Assembly: GCF_002024805.1 (NCBI RefSeq)
Contig: NZ_CP014337.1
Coordinates: forward strand, 930,001 to 994,000
Source: Elizabethkingia bruuniana
GTDB lineage: Bacteria; Bacteroidota; Bacteroidia; Flavobacteriales; Weeksellaceae
Length of the DNA stretch: 64,000 nucleotides
Direction of reading: 5' to 3'
Made by a program: the position numbers and the translations under genes
Notes under the pieces: model-generated
Seen by the model: only the letters and a program-made list of their open reading frames with translations
What the model was told of the DNA's origin: nothing
Database searches by the model: none
Shown here: piece after piece, positions 1-8,837 of the stretch
Position numbering within the stretch: position 1 is the stretch's first letter
Layout of the letters: the number at the start of each line of letters is the position of its first letter

Positions 1-433
1 TAGTGCCTTCAAATCTTTGTATAAGATTAAAAAACACCTTATATCTTTTATATGTTGAATTACAAATGATGCCGTTTTTACTTTGTATGTATAGCTGCAT
101 GAAGTTTAATAATGATTCTTCGTGATAAGAAATTTGTTTTTCAGTACATACTTTGTGTATTTCCCGGGACAAAGATCTTTGCTTGATTTGTTTTCCCTGG
201 GCTTTTTGGTTATTGATATATGCTGAAATTATAGTTTTCAGACGATCGATTCTATTATTGAGTTTTTTATACTTTTTAAGGTATATATTTTTTGGACGTT
301 GTTTTTTAGCGTCCCAATCCGGTTCTGGAATTCTTAATATTGTACGAAACGAATAGGTAAAATTATTTTCTGTGATGGTTAAGTTAATATTTTTTGTGGA
401 TTCTTTGCTGGATAAGTAAAAATTAAATGTCAT
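1..433 (-). CDS. tyrosine recombinase (integrase), N-terminal part, cut by window start
   Basis: Reading leftward from the ATG at 431-433 gives 144 codons without a stop, running off the left edge. The protein begins MTFNFYLSSKE and has the layout of Bacteroidota tyrosine recombinases: a beta-rich arm-binding domain (about residues 1-50, with the typical IPEPDWDAKKQRPKN segment), then a helical SAM-like core-binding domain (about 55-144). The catalytic domain with the R-H-R-Y residues lies outside the window, so activity cannot be judged. It is transcribed away from a pair of inverted recombinase-like sites at 476-504 and 683-706, which suggests a local DNA inversion role (Tsr/Mpi-like) rather than element integration. 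The other reading, an integrase of a mobile element ending here, is possible. Confidence 0.8.
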   Translation of the reverse strand, partial: MTFNFYLSSKESTKNINLTITENNFTYSFRTILRIPEPDWDAKKQRPKNIYLKKYKKLNNRIDRLKTIISAYINNQKAQGKQIKQRSLSREIHKVCTEKQISYHEESLLNFMQLYIQSKNGIICNSTYKRYKVFFNLIQRFEGT

Positions 434-475
434 TTTGAAAAGTTAAAGTATTAATAATCAGCTAATTTAAGAATA

Positions 476-504
476 AAAAAGTAGTCCTGTATAGACTACT
501 TTTT
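476..504. repeat. inverted repeat IR-L, candidate recombinase crossover site
   Basis: This 29-bp site is a perfect palindrome of 11-bp arms (AAAAAGTAGTC and GACTACTTTTT) around a 7-bp asymmetric centre, CTGTATA. Bases 481-504 recur in exact reverse complement at 683-706. Two inverted arms around a 6-8 bp spacer is the normal build of a tyrosine-recombinase core site. The same hairpin followed by T residues could also work as a terminator. Confidence 0.7.
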
Positions 505-509
505 CGGAA

Positions 510-517
510 CAAATATA
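510..517 (-). promoter_or_regulatory. -7 promoter element pointing left, inside the candidate invertible segment
   Basis: On the minus strand this reads TATATTTG, a perfect Bacteroidota -7 element (TAnnTTTG). It lies 5 bp inside the left repeat. No clear -33 TTG is seen at the expected distance. In the orientation given it points to the recombinase gene; after inversion it would point at the genes at 845 and 1088. Confidence 0.5.
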
Positions 518-682
518 AATTAATTAAATAAATGCCTAGAACTTTAAATTCTTATAAATCATACTATTATAGTGTTTAAATTTTTCTTTATCGTGCTAAT
601 TCTTTTTTCATAAACAACTACTTAAAGATCCAAGATTCTACTTTTTGCCTGTATAAAGTATTGCACTGTAAATCAGTAGTAT

Positions 683-706
683 AAAAAGTAGTCTATACAG
701 GACTAC
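683..706. repeat. inverted repeat IR-R, partner of the site at 476-504
   Basis: AAAAAGTAGTC, spacer TATACAG, GACTAC: the exact reverse complement of 481-504, with the spacer inverted too. The outer flank is CCATT instead of TTTTT, so the outer arm is shorter than in the left copy. Because the two spacers are in opposite orientation, recombination would invert the DNA between them. Confidence 0.7.
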
Positions 707-844
707 CCATTCACAGCTCTACTGATAATAAGCAAGATTTTGTTTTTATTGGTTTGCAAATTACCCTTAGATATTTACTATTAATTAGAGAGTATACTGT
801 AAAAAAATGAGCTGTATAAAAAACACAACCTAAAATAATTTATA

Positions 845-1030
845 ATGAAAAACAACAAACAAGATGAAGAAAAAAATGTTTATGTACCACCAAAAATTGA
901 AGTTGCATTCGTGGAAATGGAACAAGGGATAGCTTCCGGCTCAGCGAAGATAGTACCCACAAATATTTATAGTGAAATAAAAGAAGAATGGGAAAAGGGT
1001 GATGCTATAGAAGGTGAGCTAGACTGGTAG
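845..1030 (+). CDS. short conserved acidic peptide upstream of FISUMP lipoprotein
   Basis: This 61-residue peptide has no signal sequence and no membrane segment. It is acidic, with a conserved-looking core PPKIEVAFVEMEQGIASGSA and an aromatic end (ELDW). From memory, short peptides with a VEMEQGIA(A/S)GSA core precede fimbrillin or FISUMP genes in Flavobacteriia and Sphingobacteriia; their function is not known to me. It lies 57 bp before the lipoprotein gene and probably shares its mRNA. Expression would depend on the orientation of the upstream candidate invertible promoter. Confidence 0.7.
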   Translation: MKNNKQDEEKNVYVPPKIEVAFVEMEQGIASGSAKIVPTNIYSEIKEEWEKGDAIEGELDW

Positions 1031-1087
1031 CAGATTCCTTAATAAAACTTAAACTACCACAAAAGTACATTTACAAAAGATTGAATT

Positions 1088-2755
1088 ATGAAAATAAAAA
1101 AACACAACGATATATATAACAATTATTACAAACCAATTATAACCCTGTTCCTATTCTCTGTATTGTTCTCATGTCATAATACTGATAGAGATAATAAGCT
1201 AATTAATGGAACAGCTACAATAAAAATTAATATGCTTGGAGATGATTTTGAAAATAATACAGTTTTAGAAACTCAGGCATCGTCAAATAACAACACTTCA
1301 ATAAAAGGAGAGGGGGTACAAAGAAAAGAAATTCCATTTAATAAGGATTATACATTAGTAGCCGAATTATCTCCTGTTTCCTCTGGAAATATTCCTGAAG
1401 CTTATGCTTCTCTTAATGATAGAACTAAGGCAGTTGCAGAAATTAATAATCTTAAAGAACGAATCCGGTATAAAGTAATTGTATTTGAGACAAACGGGGA
1501 ATATGTAACAGAGCGAGATTATACTCGTGGTCAAGAATCTTCTTCCGAAATACTTAGTTTACAAGGGGGTAAAGACTATATTTTCATTGCATATTCTATC
1601 AATAGTACTATAGATCTACCACCAGTTAGTTTTTCTATACCGAGTAATAAGACACTTGCTACATCAAGTATTTCAGCAATAGAAGGCAACGTTGATTTTA
1701 TGTATTATAGAAAAGACATGGGTGTGTCAGGCGATAAACCCAATAATTTAGATATAATATTCAAACACAAACTGAGTCAGATTACAGCCACTATTGATGC
1801 TTCTGAAACAGGATATAACATTACTAAAGTAAATGCAAATTTTGATTCCCATTATCCCGTACTTGACGTTGCTTTAGCAAGTGGGGTATTGACAAGAAGT
1901 GGAATACCAGGTAATATTTCAATAGATTTTGGTACCCCTGAAACAAAGACTGTAACAGCTAACCCAGTAGTACTTAATACTGAAACAACAACAGGTAAGC
2001 TTGTCGTTTCGTCATTAACAATTGGCCAAATAGCCCAATCCACATCTAAAGATGTTTTAACCGGACTGAAAATTGTTCCCGGGGTTAAATATGATTTGAA
2101 GCTTAAAATTAAACCAACGGATATTTACCTTGTACATGAAGGTATTTCGGCAGCGCGTATCAATGGTGTTATTTGGATGCGTCATAATTTGGGGGTAGAT
2201 ACTGGTATAGATCCGGATAAGACTCCTATAGCATCTAATCTTCATGGTAATTATTATCAGTTTGGACGGAGTGCAATTGTTGCAAACGGAACGGAAACTA
2301 ATGTAAATGCTAATTATAATTCTGTAGCTGCAGATGAAAAAGCTTGGAATTCGGGTACAGATATTGCACCAGTAAAAACAACTAATGATCCTTGTCCTTC
2401 AGGATATAGAGTTCCGACAACAATAGAATTTAGAGCACTTAGAACCGGGATAATTGAAACGCAGACGGGAACATGGAAAGAAGACAATACTAATTATAGT
2501 GCAGCTAAAATTTTGACCAGTAAGAGAAACAGTAGTGTTAAACTGACTTTTCCTGCCCAGGGATACTTTTTTTATAACAATCCGCTTACTCAAAGAGGAA
2601 TGGTTTCTCATTATTGGTCGAGTAGCAAAGGACCTGACTACTATAGTATATATCTTAAAATTTCTGAAAACCCTGTTGCCAGTTTTAGTTGGTACCGGCA
2701 ATTTGGATTTAATATTCGATGTGTAGCGGAAAGCAATAAAATAGCAGCGATATAA
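1088..2755 (+). CDS. surface lipoprotein, fimbrillin-like with C-terminal FISUMP domain
   Basis: The 555-residue protein starts with a hydrophobic signal sequence and a lipobox ending at Cys29 (VLFSC), so it should be a lipoprotein exported to the outer membrane. The N-terminal 350 residues are beta-rich and resemble fimbrillin-like adhesin domains. The C-terminal part (about 355-550) shows the marks of the FISUMP domain (Fibrobacter succinogenes major paralogous domain): WMRHNLGV, NYYQFGR and NDPCPSGYRVPT, followed by a closing FNIRCV. The role is likely adhesion or pilus-like surface structure, by family and context. It follows the short peptide gene at 845 and the candidate phase switch. 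Confidence 0.8.
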   Translation: MKIKKHNDIYNNYYKPIITLFLFSVLFSCHNTDRDNKLINGTATIKINMLGDDFENNTVLETQASSNNNTSIKGEGVQRKEIPFNKDYTLVAELSPVSSGNIPEAYASLNDRTKAVAEINNLKERIRYKVIVFETNGEYVTERDYTRGQESSSEILSLQGGKDYIFIAYSINSTIDLPPVSFSIPSNKTLATSSISAIEGNVDFMYYRKDMGVSGDKPNNLDIIFKHKLSQITATIDASETGYNITKVNANFDSHYPVLDVALASGVLTRSGIPGNISIDFGTPETKTVTANPVVLNTETTTGKLVVSSLTIGQIAQSTSKDVLTGLKIVPGVKYDLKLKIKPTDIYLVHEGISAARINGVIWMRHNLGVDTGIDPDKTPIASNLHGNYYQFGRSAIVANGTETNVNANYNSVAADEKAWNSGTDIAPVKTTNDPCPSGYRVPTTIEFRALRTGIIETQTGTWKEDNTNYSAAKILTSKRNSSVKLTFPAQGYFFYNNPLTQRGMVSHYWSSSKGPDYYSIYLKISENPVASFSWYRQFGFNIRCVAESNKIAAI

Positions 2756-3049
2756 TTGGGTATAAGCTTTTTAGTCGTAAGGTCAGATGGGTAATATGAA
2801 CTTATCATGACCCAGAGAAGAAAAATTGATATATTAATTTAATCTATAATGACTAAACTCTGGTATAGATAAAATTAATTAAGTCTGAGGATTCCTTAAT
2901 AATGGGAAAATGAAGATATTCAAAGTGATATAATATAGGTAATAGGGTAAAGCATTATTATGTTTATATCTAATATTGTGACTTTATATAATTCTGTGGA
3001 TAACCGCATTTATATTAATTTAAAGTTAAATCGTAGTAATTTTTTTATA

Positions 3050-3418
3050 ATGGAATTAAAGAATAGGAAAGCTGAAATCACTGAACAGTTTCTGTTAGAA
3101 TTAAATAAGCACCTGGTGAAATTAAAATCTGGTGAAATAGACACTGCATATGAGATCAATGAATTTGCAAATCTGTTATTTATAAATCCTAATCATCTTA
3201 GTGATACTATAAGTGCAGTCTTAGGGAAGTCCCCTTGTGCTGTATATGAAGAAAAGCTGCTTGATATTGCTAAGGATTTTATTAGATATTCTGACATGCC
3301 AATTAATGAAATAGCTCAAAGATTAGATTATGACCCTTCTAATTTCACAAAATTTTTTAAGCGACATACAGGAAATACCCCTGTACAATATAGAAAAGCT
3401 TTCCGTGAAAAGATATAG
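3050..3418 (+). CDS. short AraC-type helix-turn-helix regulator
   Basis: The protein of 122 residues consists almost only of an AraC-type double helix-turn-helix domain. The first helix-turn-helix lies around YEINEFANLLFINPNHLSD and the second around PINEIAQRLDYDPSNFTKFFKRHTGNTPVQYR, the family signature. No sensor domain is present. A longer reading from 2960 is open, but the ATG at 3050 fits the domain start. It sits 294 bp after the FISUMP gene, and its target is unknown. Short stand-alone AraC domains are common in Flavobacteriia. Confidence 0.8.
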   Translation: MELKNRKAEITEQFLLELNKHLVKLKSGEIDTAYEINEFANLLFINPNHLSDTISAVLGKSPCAVYEEKLLDIAKDFIRYSDMPINEIAQRLDYDPSNFTKFFKRHTGNTPVQYRKAFREKI

Positions 3419-3593
3419 GTTAGGTTTAAATTGTTTTACCCAGCTATTCATTATATAAAAAGATCAATTTATTCCATTCATCACAAATCAGTTCTGATAG
3501 AATTTATAAATGATTCCTAATGTCTAAAAAACAGAAAAGGTTACTATTTCCTTTGATACTGCATATGATACCTTTACATTATAATTAATTTTT

Positions 3594-4037
3594 ATGATAA
3601 CAAGAAAATATTTATTTGCTACTATTATTACAGGAAGTCTGATATTATTAGGTGGAAATAAGGCTAATGCACAATTAAAATCACATGTAGATTCAGCAGT
3701 TACTAGAAAAGTATTTGAGCACCATATGATGGCCTTTCGTAAAGGGGACGTGGATGAAACATTAAAAGATTACGCAGAAGATGCTGTAATAATTGTGGAA
3801 GGTGTAAACGAGAAAGGCTACGTAAAAGGATTGAAAGAAATTCGAAAGCAATTTGAAATAGTATATAAAGATTATTTTCCTCCTGCGACTACAAATTTAA
3901 AAGTAAAAACCGTTACCATCGTCGGAGAAGTAGCCTATTTAACGTGGGAGACTTCGAGAACAGATTTTACAACAGATACCTATATTGTAAGAGATGGTAA
4001 AATTGTAGCTCAAACCTTTGCTGCGAAATTTAAATAG
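3594..4037 (+). CDS. secreted SnoaL-like / DUF4440 (NTF2-fold) protein
   Basis: The first 26 residues are a signal peptide (hydrophobic stretch, then NKANAQ), so the product is likely periplasmic. The rest (about 30-147) has the NTF2-like pattern of DUF4440 proteins: a helix with a VFEHHMMAFRKGDVDETLKDYAEDA segment, then curved beta strands ending YIVRDGKIVAQTFAAKF. Members bind or convert small molecules, but no substrate can be read here. The gene stands alone between an AraC-type regulator and an isochorismatase-like hydrolase. Confidence 0.75.
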   Translation: MITRKYLFATIITGSLILLGGNKANAQLKSHVDSAVTRKVFEHHMMAFRKGDVDETLKDYAEDAVIIVEGVNEKGYVKGLKEIRKQFEIVYKDYFPPATTNLKVKTVTIVGEVAYLTWETSRTDFTTDTYIVRDGKIVAQTFAAKFK

Positions 4038-4137
4038 TCAGCAGAGGATCCAATATCCTGGCTGATGAAAAGTGCTAAGTAAAAAGGAAGATTCTTAATT
4101 TAAAAAAACAAAGTATTAATAAATTAAATAAAAACTT

Positions 4138-4764
4138 ATGAGTAGTATTACACCAATTCGCAATCCACAAAAAGATCATCTTGTAACCCCGGAAAATTCT
4201 GTATTAATTGTTATTGATTATCAACCAATACAGATAAACTCTATTAATTCTATGGATAGGAATGACTTGGTAAGGAACATTTGTGCTTTATCAGAAATGG
4301 CTAAAGGCTTCAATATCCCGATTATTCTATCAACAGTAAATGTGGCAACCGGAAGAAATAAAGAAACCGTTAAAGCATTAAAAACAATTCTTAACGATGA
4401 ATACTCTTTTGACAGGACATCTATTAATGCATGGGAAGATTATGAGTTTTTAGAAGCAGTAAAAAAAACAGATCGGAAAAATTTAATCATGTGTGCATTA
4501 TGGACCGAAGCATGTCTGTCATTTCCTGCTCTGGACGCCTTAAGTGAAGGTTATAATGTATTTGCTCCTATTGATTGTGTCGGAGGAACATCAAAAGAAG
4601 CACATAATGCTGCATTAAGTAGAATTCAACAAGCTGGTGCTAGATTAACATCATTAACCCAGTTATCTTGCGAATGGCAGAGAGACTGGAATAGGGAAGA
4701 GACAATACCGGTATTTTCTAAAGCATTGGTTGCTAATGGATCTTTTCTTGGAGAGACACTATAA
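4138..4764 (+). CDS. isochorismatase-family cysteine hydrolase (YcaC-like)
   Basis: The 208-residue cytosolic protein has the Asp-Lys-Cys triad of the isochorismatase-like fold: Asp27 in VLIVIDYQ, Lys114 in DRKNLIMCAL and Cys126 in WTEACLSFPALDAL. The segment CVGGTSKEAHNAALSRIQQAGA near the C-terminus is typical of YcaC-like members. These enzymes act on amides or related small molecules; the substrate is unknown. It may be co-transcribed with the upstream SnoaL-like gene (100-bp gap). A terminator-like hairpin follows at 4937. Confidence 0.8.
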   Translation: MSSITPIRNPQKDHLVTPENSVLIVIDYQPIQINSINSMDRNDLVRNICALSEMAKGFNIPIILSTVNVATGRNKETVKALKTILNDEYSFDRTSINAWEDYEFLEAVKKTDRKNLIMCALWTEACLSFPALDALSEGYNVFAPIDCVGGTSKEAHNAALSRIQQAGARLTSLTQLSCEWQRDWNREETIPVFSKALVANGSFLGETL

Positions 4765-4936
4765 GCGACTTGATTTATATAGAAAATTAAGATGAAGCAC
4801 TTCCTGTAAATTCAATTTAGGATATTGGTTATTAAGCTTTTAGCTTCTGCCTATCATAGCTGTCTAATCTTAGTCGGAAGCTGAAAACTGATAGCTTAAG
4901 CTTGAGAAAAATAAACACACTCGATGCATTATTGAA

Positions 4937-4969
4937 AATTAAACCGCTGCTGTATTGGGCGGTTTAATT
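4937..4969. terminator. hairpin, probable terminator
   Basis: Perfect 11-bp arms (AATTAAACCGC and GCGGTTTAATT) around an 11-nt loop, between the isochorismatase-like gene and the next gene. The T tract is short. The rest of the 309-bp gap (4765-5073) holds an imperfect hairpin near 4833-4905 (AGCTT repeats) and the leader of the next gene; I see nothing else. Confidence 0.55.
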
Positions 4970-5073
4970 AATGTGTATTGTGTTAATAATCAGTCTTGTA
5001 ATTTTTTGTTGATAATTGCAGACTTGTTTAATATATCATTGGGTCTATTTACTAATATTTTAAAAAAAGCATA

Positions 5074-5673
5074 ATGAAAAAGGTAGCGATAATAGGATTA
5101 GGTAATATTGGAAAAGCTATTGCCATAAATCTGATTAAGAATAAACATGAAGTTATTGTTGCATCAAGAAATATTGATGATGCAACAACATTCTCTCAGA
5201 CATCTGAAGTTAATGGATTTGTTATTGTAAAAGAAATTGAAGATGCTATAAATGAAGCCGATATCGTAATTCCTGCAATTTGGTTTACAGCATATCCAGA
5301 TTTCTTCACAAAGTATGAGACCTTGTTAAAAGATAAAATAATAATCGATGTTTCGAATCCGATTATTCCTGATGGAAAAGGAGGATTACAGAGAGTTATT
5401 GAAGAAAACAAATCCGCAGGTATGAGCAATGCTTTACTTCTTCCAAAAGGAGCAAAATTAGTTAAAGCGTTGGGTTCTCTAACAGTTGAAAGCCTTCGAT
5501 CCAAATCAAATCAAAATATAGACTTATTTTATGCTGCTGATGATATAGAGATTAAAGAAGATATTGAAAAGTTGATTGAAAATAGCGGATTTAATCCTGT
5601 TTATATAGGTGGGATAGATCAGTCAATAAGAATGGAGGTTGGTGGAGATTTGCATGAAATAAATACTAAATAA
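5074..5673 (+). CDS. NAD(P)-binding domain protein (F420 reductase-like)
   Basis: The protein of 199 residues begins with a Rossmann dinucleotide-binding motif, IIGLGNIGKAIA (GxGxxG at residues 8-13). It resembles the short NADPH-dependent reductases in the NADP_oxidoreductase_coenzyme_F420 family: second strand VIVASRN, then IVIPAIWF and IIDVSNPIIPDGKG. It lacks a large C-terminal domain. A role as a small cytosolic reductase of unknown substrate is inferred. Confidence 0.7.
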   Translation: MKKVAIIGLGNIGKAIAINLIKNKHEVIVASRNIDDATTFSQTSEVNGFVIVKEIEDAINEADIVIPAIWFTAYPDFFTKYETLLKDKIIIDVSNPIIPDGKGGLQRVIEENKSAGMSNALLLPKGAKLVKALGSLTVESLRSKSNQNIDLFYAADDIEIKEDIEKLIENSGFNPVYIGGIDQSIRMEVGGDLHEINTK

Positions 5674-5754
5674 TACCAATTGACATCAATAAAGAATAAG
5701 ATAATGATTTAATAGGTTTATTTCTCTTAGAGAGATTAAGACTAAAAACTAATA

Positions 5755-6927
5755 ATGATGAAAAGTACAATAATGATGTTCTTTGCTTTAGTGTGTTTTA
5801 CATTAAGTTGTAGTAACAAAAAAGAAAAAGGATATATAGTAAAACTAAAAACCGATAATCTCAAAAATAATAAAGTAATTATTTATTATCCTTTAAAAGA
5901 TAGCATGGTTGTAGATTCCACCTATACCTACGAAAAAGGCTGGGCTATCTTTAGAGGAGAAGTTTCAGAACCAGTAATTGCAAGTATAGCAGCCAAGAGT
6001 ACACCAGATAATTCTATCGAAATAAAAGGAGGTTTAATTCCCGGGCCTGTGGGAGAGTTTGTTTTGACCAATGATGAAATAACTATTGAAGGTGATATAA
6101 ATAATCTTCATTTGGCAACAATAAAAGGAGGCAAGGCCAATCAGGAGTGGAGTAGCATTAAGAAAGAGCAGAGTCGGTTAATTAATGAAAATTGGCTGGA
6201 AATGAAAAGAATTTATACTTCTTATGATCCGGATAAAGACACTGTAGAATTTGATAGATTAACTAATTTCATAGAACGCAATAATGAAAAAGAAAAAGAT
6301 CTAAATACCAATTTTATATTAAAAAACCCAAATTCAATAGTAAGTGTTTACCTTCTGTACAAGATTCAAAATGCTATAGATTTTAATCTGTTAGAAAAGT
6401 TATACAATGGACTGAACAATGACTTAAAAACAATATCATATGCCAAGGAACTGGAAAGTTATATAAAGAAAAACAAGTCTACGGCGATAGGAATGCAGGC
6501 TTTCCCAATTAATAAAAATGATATAAACGGTAAACCATTTGATCTGCAGTCTTTAAAAGGGAAATATGTTTTACTGGATTTTTGGGGGAGTTGGTGTATG
6601 CCCTGTCGAAAATCACATCCCCATATGAAAGAATTATATAAAAAATATAAGGCAGAGGGTTTTGAGATTGTAGGAATAGCTCAGGAAGAATCACCAACCT
6701 ATGAGAAGTCTCGAAAATCATGGCTAGAAGCAGTAAAGAAAGATGATATTCATTGGATTCAGGTACTTAATAATGAAGATATCAAGAGGTCTGATATTGT
6801 GAAAGATTATGGTATAACGGCATTCCCAACAAAGATTCTATTGGATCGGGATGGTAAAATTATTGCTCGCTATGTAGGTGAAAATAACGATTTAGATATA
6901 AAATTGGAAACGTTATTTAAAAGATAA
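5755..6927 (+). CDS. TlpA-like thioredoxin-fold lipoprotein with DUF4369 N-terminus
   Basis: Residues 1-19 form a lipoprotein signal with lipobox FTLSC (Cys19). Residues about 25-125 match the DUF4369 type of beta domain common in Bacteroidota, then a helical linker, and from about 250 a thioredoxin fold with LLDFWGSWCMPCRK (Cys281-Met-Pro-Cys284) and the cis-proline segment ITAFPTKILLDRDGKII. The protein should be a membrane-anchored thiol-disulfide oxidoreductase in the periplasm or at the outer membrane. Its partner is unknown. All catalytic residues are present. Confidence 0.85.
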   Translation: MMKSTIMMFFALVCFTLSCSNKKEKGYIVKLKTDNLKNNKVIIYYPLKDSMVVDSTYTYEKGWAIFRGEVSEPVIASIAAKSTPDNSIEIKGGLIPGPVGEFVLTNDEITIEGDINNLHLATIKGGKANQEWSSIKKEQSRLINENWLEMKRIYTSYDPDKDTVEFDRLTNFIERNNEKEKDLNTNFILKNPNSIVSVYLLYKIQNAIDFNLLEKLYNGLNNDLKTISYAKELESYIKKNKSTAIGMQAFPINKNDINGKPFDLQSLKGKYVLLDFWGSWCMPCRKSHPHMKELYKKYKAEGFEIVGIAQEESPTYEKSRKSWLEAVKKDDIHWIQVLNNEDIKRSDIVKDYGITAFPTKILLDRDGKIIARYVGENNDLDIKLETLFKR

Positions 6928-7057
6928 TAAGCCAAATTATTCTGATAAGGAAAAGCTATTCTTAACAGACTCTTAAAAATGAAACTATTCAATAGTTATG
7001 TAATGATTCTGTAAAGCTGTCATTACTATAGAAGTACAAATCACAAAATTAATTTAT

Positions 7058-8629
7058 ATGAAAAATTTGTTAAAATTATTTGTTTTAAGTTTTGCATTGA
7101 TGGGATGTAGAAACGAAGTTATGGTAAGTAGAGATGAGAGTGCTCTAAATCGATCGGCCTCAGTAGCATTAGATACTGAGTATATTTCCTCTTCTCCTTA
7201 CAACCTGAATGTTGTTCTTTTTGTTCCTAAAGACCAAAAGATTAATCCTGACTATGAGGATCGAATTAGTGAAACGCTTACCTATGAACAAAATTACATA
7301 AAGGACTGGATGAATAAATGGGGATATGGTGATTTAACATTTGGTCTTTTAAAGAATGCTGAGGGTAAAGTGAAAATAAATATTGTTTATGGTAAAGAGG
7401 CAAGTTCATCTTATCCATATAGTGGGGGTGAGCCAAAAATGTGGGCTGAGATTATGGAGTATTTTAAAGATAAGCCGAGTACCAGTGAGCATTACTTTGT
7501 ATTAACAACAGTCAATAAGTTAGGGGAACAAAAAGCACCTTATTATGGAATAGGCAGGAAGTCTTATGGTATTGATTTTCCCGATATGAAAATCGGAAAT
7601 ATGAAAGCTAATCCGGCAAATACCGATACCATTGCTTCAGCATCTGCATGGATTGGAGGTAATTTTCATGAAATGTTACATGGCTTTGGACTTCCTCATA
7701 ATGGCGGTTTGGTGTCCAATAACACTCAATATGGACAACCGGTAATTACAGGCAACGGAGGTAATTTTGTTGTAAGTAAGAGCTCAATGGATGCCTGGGA
7801 CTGTGCTTTACTTTTGTCAAGTCAGCTATTTAGTAAAACAACTCGAAGTGATTGGTATAGTGATGTAACTGCGGAAATTAATAAGATCAATGCTAAATAT
7901 GATGCTGATGCAAAGAAAATTATAATATCCGGAGAATTTACAAGTAATAAAAAAGTGCTGTATGTAGGGTATACAAATGATGCTAAACGCAACGCAAACG
8001 ATGGTAACTATGATTCCGAAAACTGGGTTTCCAAGCCAACGGAGACTAATAGTTTTAATACAGAAATACCAATCTCTGAGCTTAAAAATTTAGGTAATTA
8101 CCGTAATGATTTAACCATAAGTCTAATCTGTGAGAACGGATCTAGACCCAATTTTCAGTATAGTTATCAAATGATAGACGGAATACCGCATATTGAGGTG
8201 ATAAACACAAAAGATTTATTAAAAAAAACGGACTGGGTAGCAATTGATACGGATAGTCAAGAATCGGCTGATGTTATTGGAAATATTCTTGATGGTAAAT
8301 CATCTACTATATGGCATACTAAATGGAGAGGAGGAGAAGCTCCATTACCACATCAGTTTGTTGTTGATATGGGAGCTGCAACTACAGTGAATGGATTTGC
8401 TTTTGCCAATCGCAGCAATTTAAATGGAGCCATGAAGGATATTGAAATCTTTAAAAGCAATGATAACAGTACCTGGACAAGTGTAGGCACTTTTTCATTA
8501 AAAGCTCAGCAAAGCTGGCAATATGTAGATCTGGCACAGGCACAGTCTATGAGGTATGTAAAAGTGAAAGTAACTTCAACTAATGGAGGTTTTAACTATA
8601 CACATCTTGCTGAGTTTGGAGCCTACTAA
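7058..8629 (+). CDS. putative zinc metallopeptidase lipoprotein with C-terminal F5/8-type C domain
   Basis: The 523-residue product has a lipobox (FALMGC, Cys17). The middle domain holds HEMLHGFGLPH (His204, Glu205, His208, His214), the HExxHxxGxxH zinc site of metzincin-type peptidases, after a strand-rich region with YYGIGRKSYGIDFP. From about residue 385 to the end it has a discoidin / F5/8-type C carbohydrate-binding domain (ILDGKSSTIWHTKW at its start, MRYVKVKVTS and HLAEFGAY at its end). The domain pair suggests a surface protease for glycosylated or host-matrix proteins, which is inference. I could not assign a peptidase family. Confidence 0.75.
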   Translation: MKNLLKLFVLSFALMGCRNEVMVSRDESALNRSASVALDTEYISSSPYNLNVVLFVPKDQKINPDYEDRISETLTYEQNYIKDWMNKWGYGDLTFGLLKNAEGKVKINIVYGKEASSSYPYSGGEPKMWAEIMEYFKDKPSTSEHYFVLTTVNKLGEQKAPYYGIGRKSYGIDFPDMKIGNMKANPANTDTIASASAWIGGNFHEMLHGFGLPHNGGLVSNNTQYGQPVITGNGGNFVVSKSSMDAWDCALLLSSQLFSKTTRSDWYSDVTAEINKINAKYDADAKKIIISGEFTSNKKVLYVGYTNDAKRNANDGNYDSENWVSKPTETNSFNTEIPISELKNLGNYRNDLTISLICENGSRPNFQYSYQMIDGIPHIEVINTKDLLKKTDWVAIDTDSQESADVIGNILDGKSSTIWHTKWRGGEAPLPHQFVVDMGAATTVNGFAFANRSNLNGAMKDIEIFKSNDNSTWTSVGTFSLKAQQSWQYVDLAQAQSMRYVKVKVTSTNGGFNYTHLAEFGAY

Positions 8630-8837
8630 ATTATAATATTCTTTTTTTGGCTTTTAATACCTGATTTTGAAGAGAAATATTTTTTACTGAAACAGTCAAG
8701 ACTTTATTAAAGCAAGAAAAAATGATAGATAGAAACGAGGAACTTCTTTAAAAGGATTTAAAAATGGGTCTTTTGTCGTATTAGCATACTCATATGCAGG
8801 GGAAAAAGTATAAATAAATATAAAAAATAACTAAAAT

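Larger units (their letters stand above)
481..706. other. candidate invertible promoter segment (phase switch)
   Basis: A 178-bp AT-rich stretch (505-682) is bounded by 24-bp perfect inverted repeats. It carries no gene. It lies between a tyrosine recombinase gene and a FISUMP lipoprotein operon, a context in which Bacteroidota use invertible promoters to switch surface proteins. The rest of the 434-844 gap (707-844) holds the presumed leader; TTGGTTTG near 749-756 could be a weak fixed promoter. Confidence 0.6.

Noticed and set aside
153-356. 67-codon rightward frame
   Set aside because: It lies opposite the recombinase gene (1-433, minus), which has the better protein-like sequence.
2960-3049. 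30-codon extension of the AraC-type protein
   Set aside because: The extra residues do not look like a domain, and the ATG at 3050 fits the usual start.
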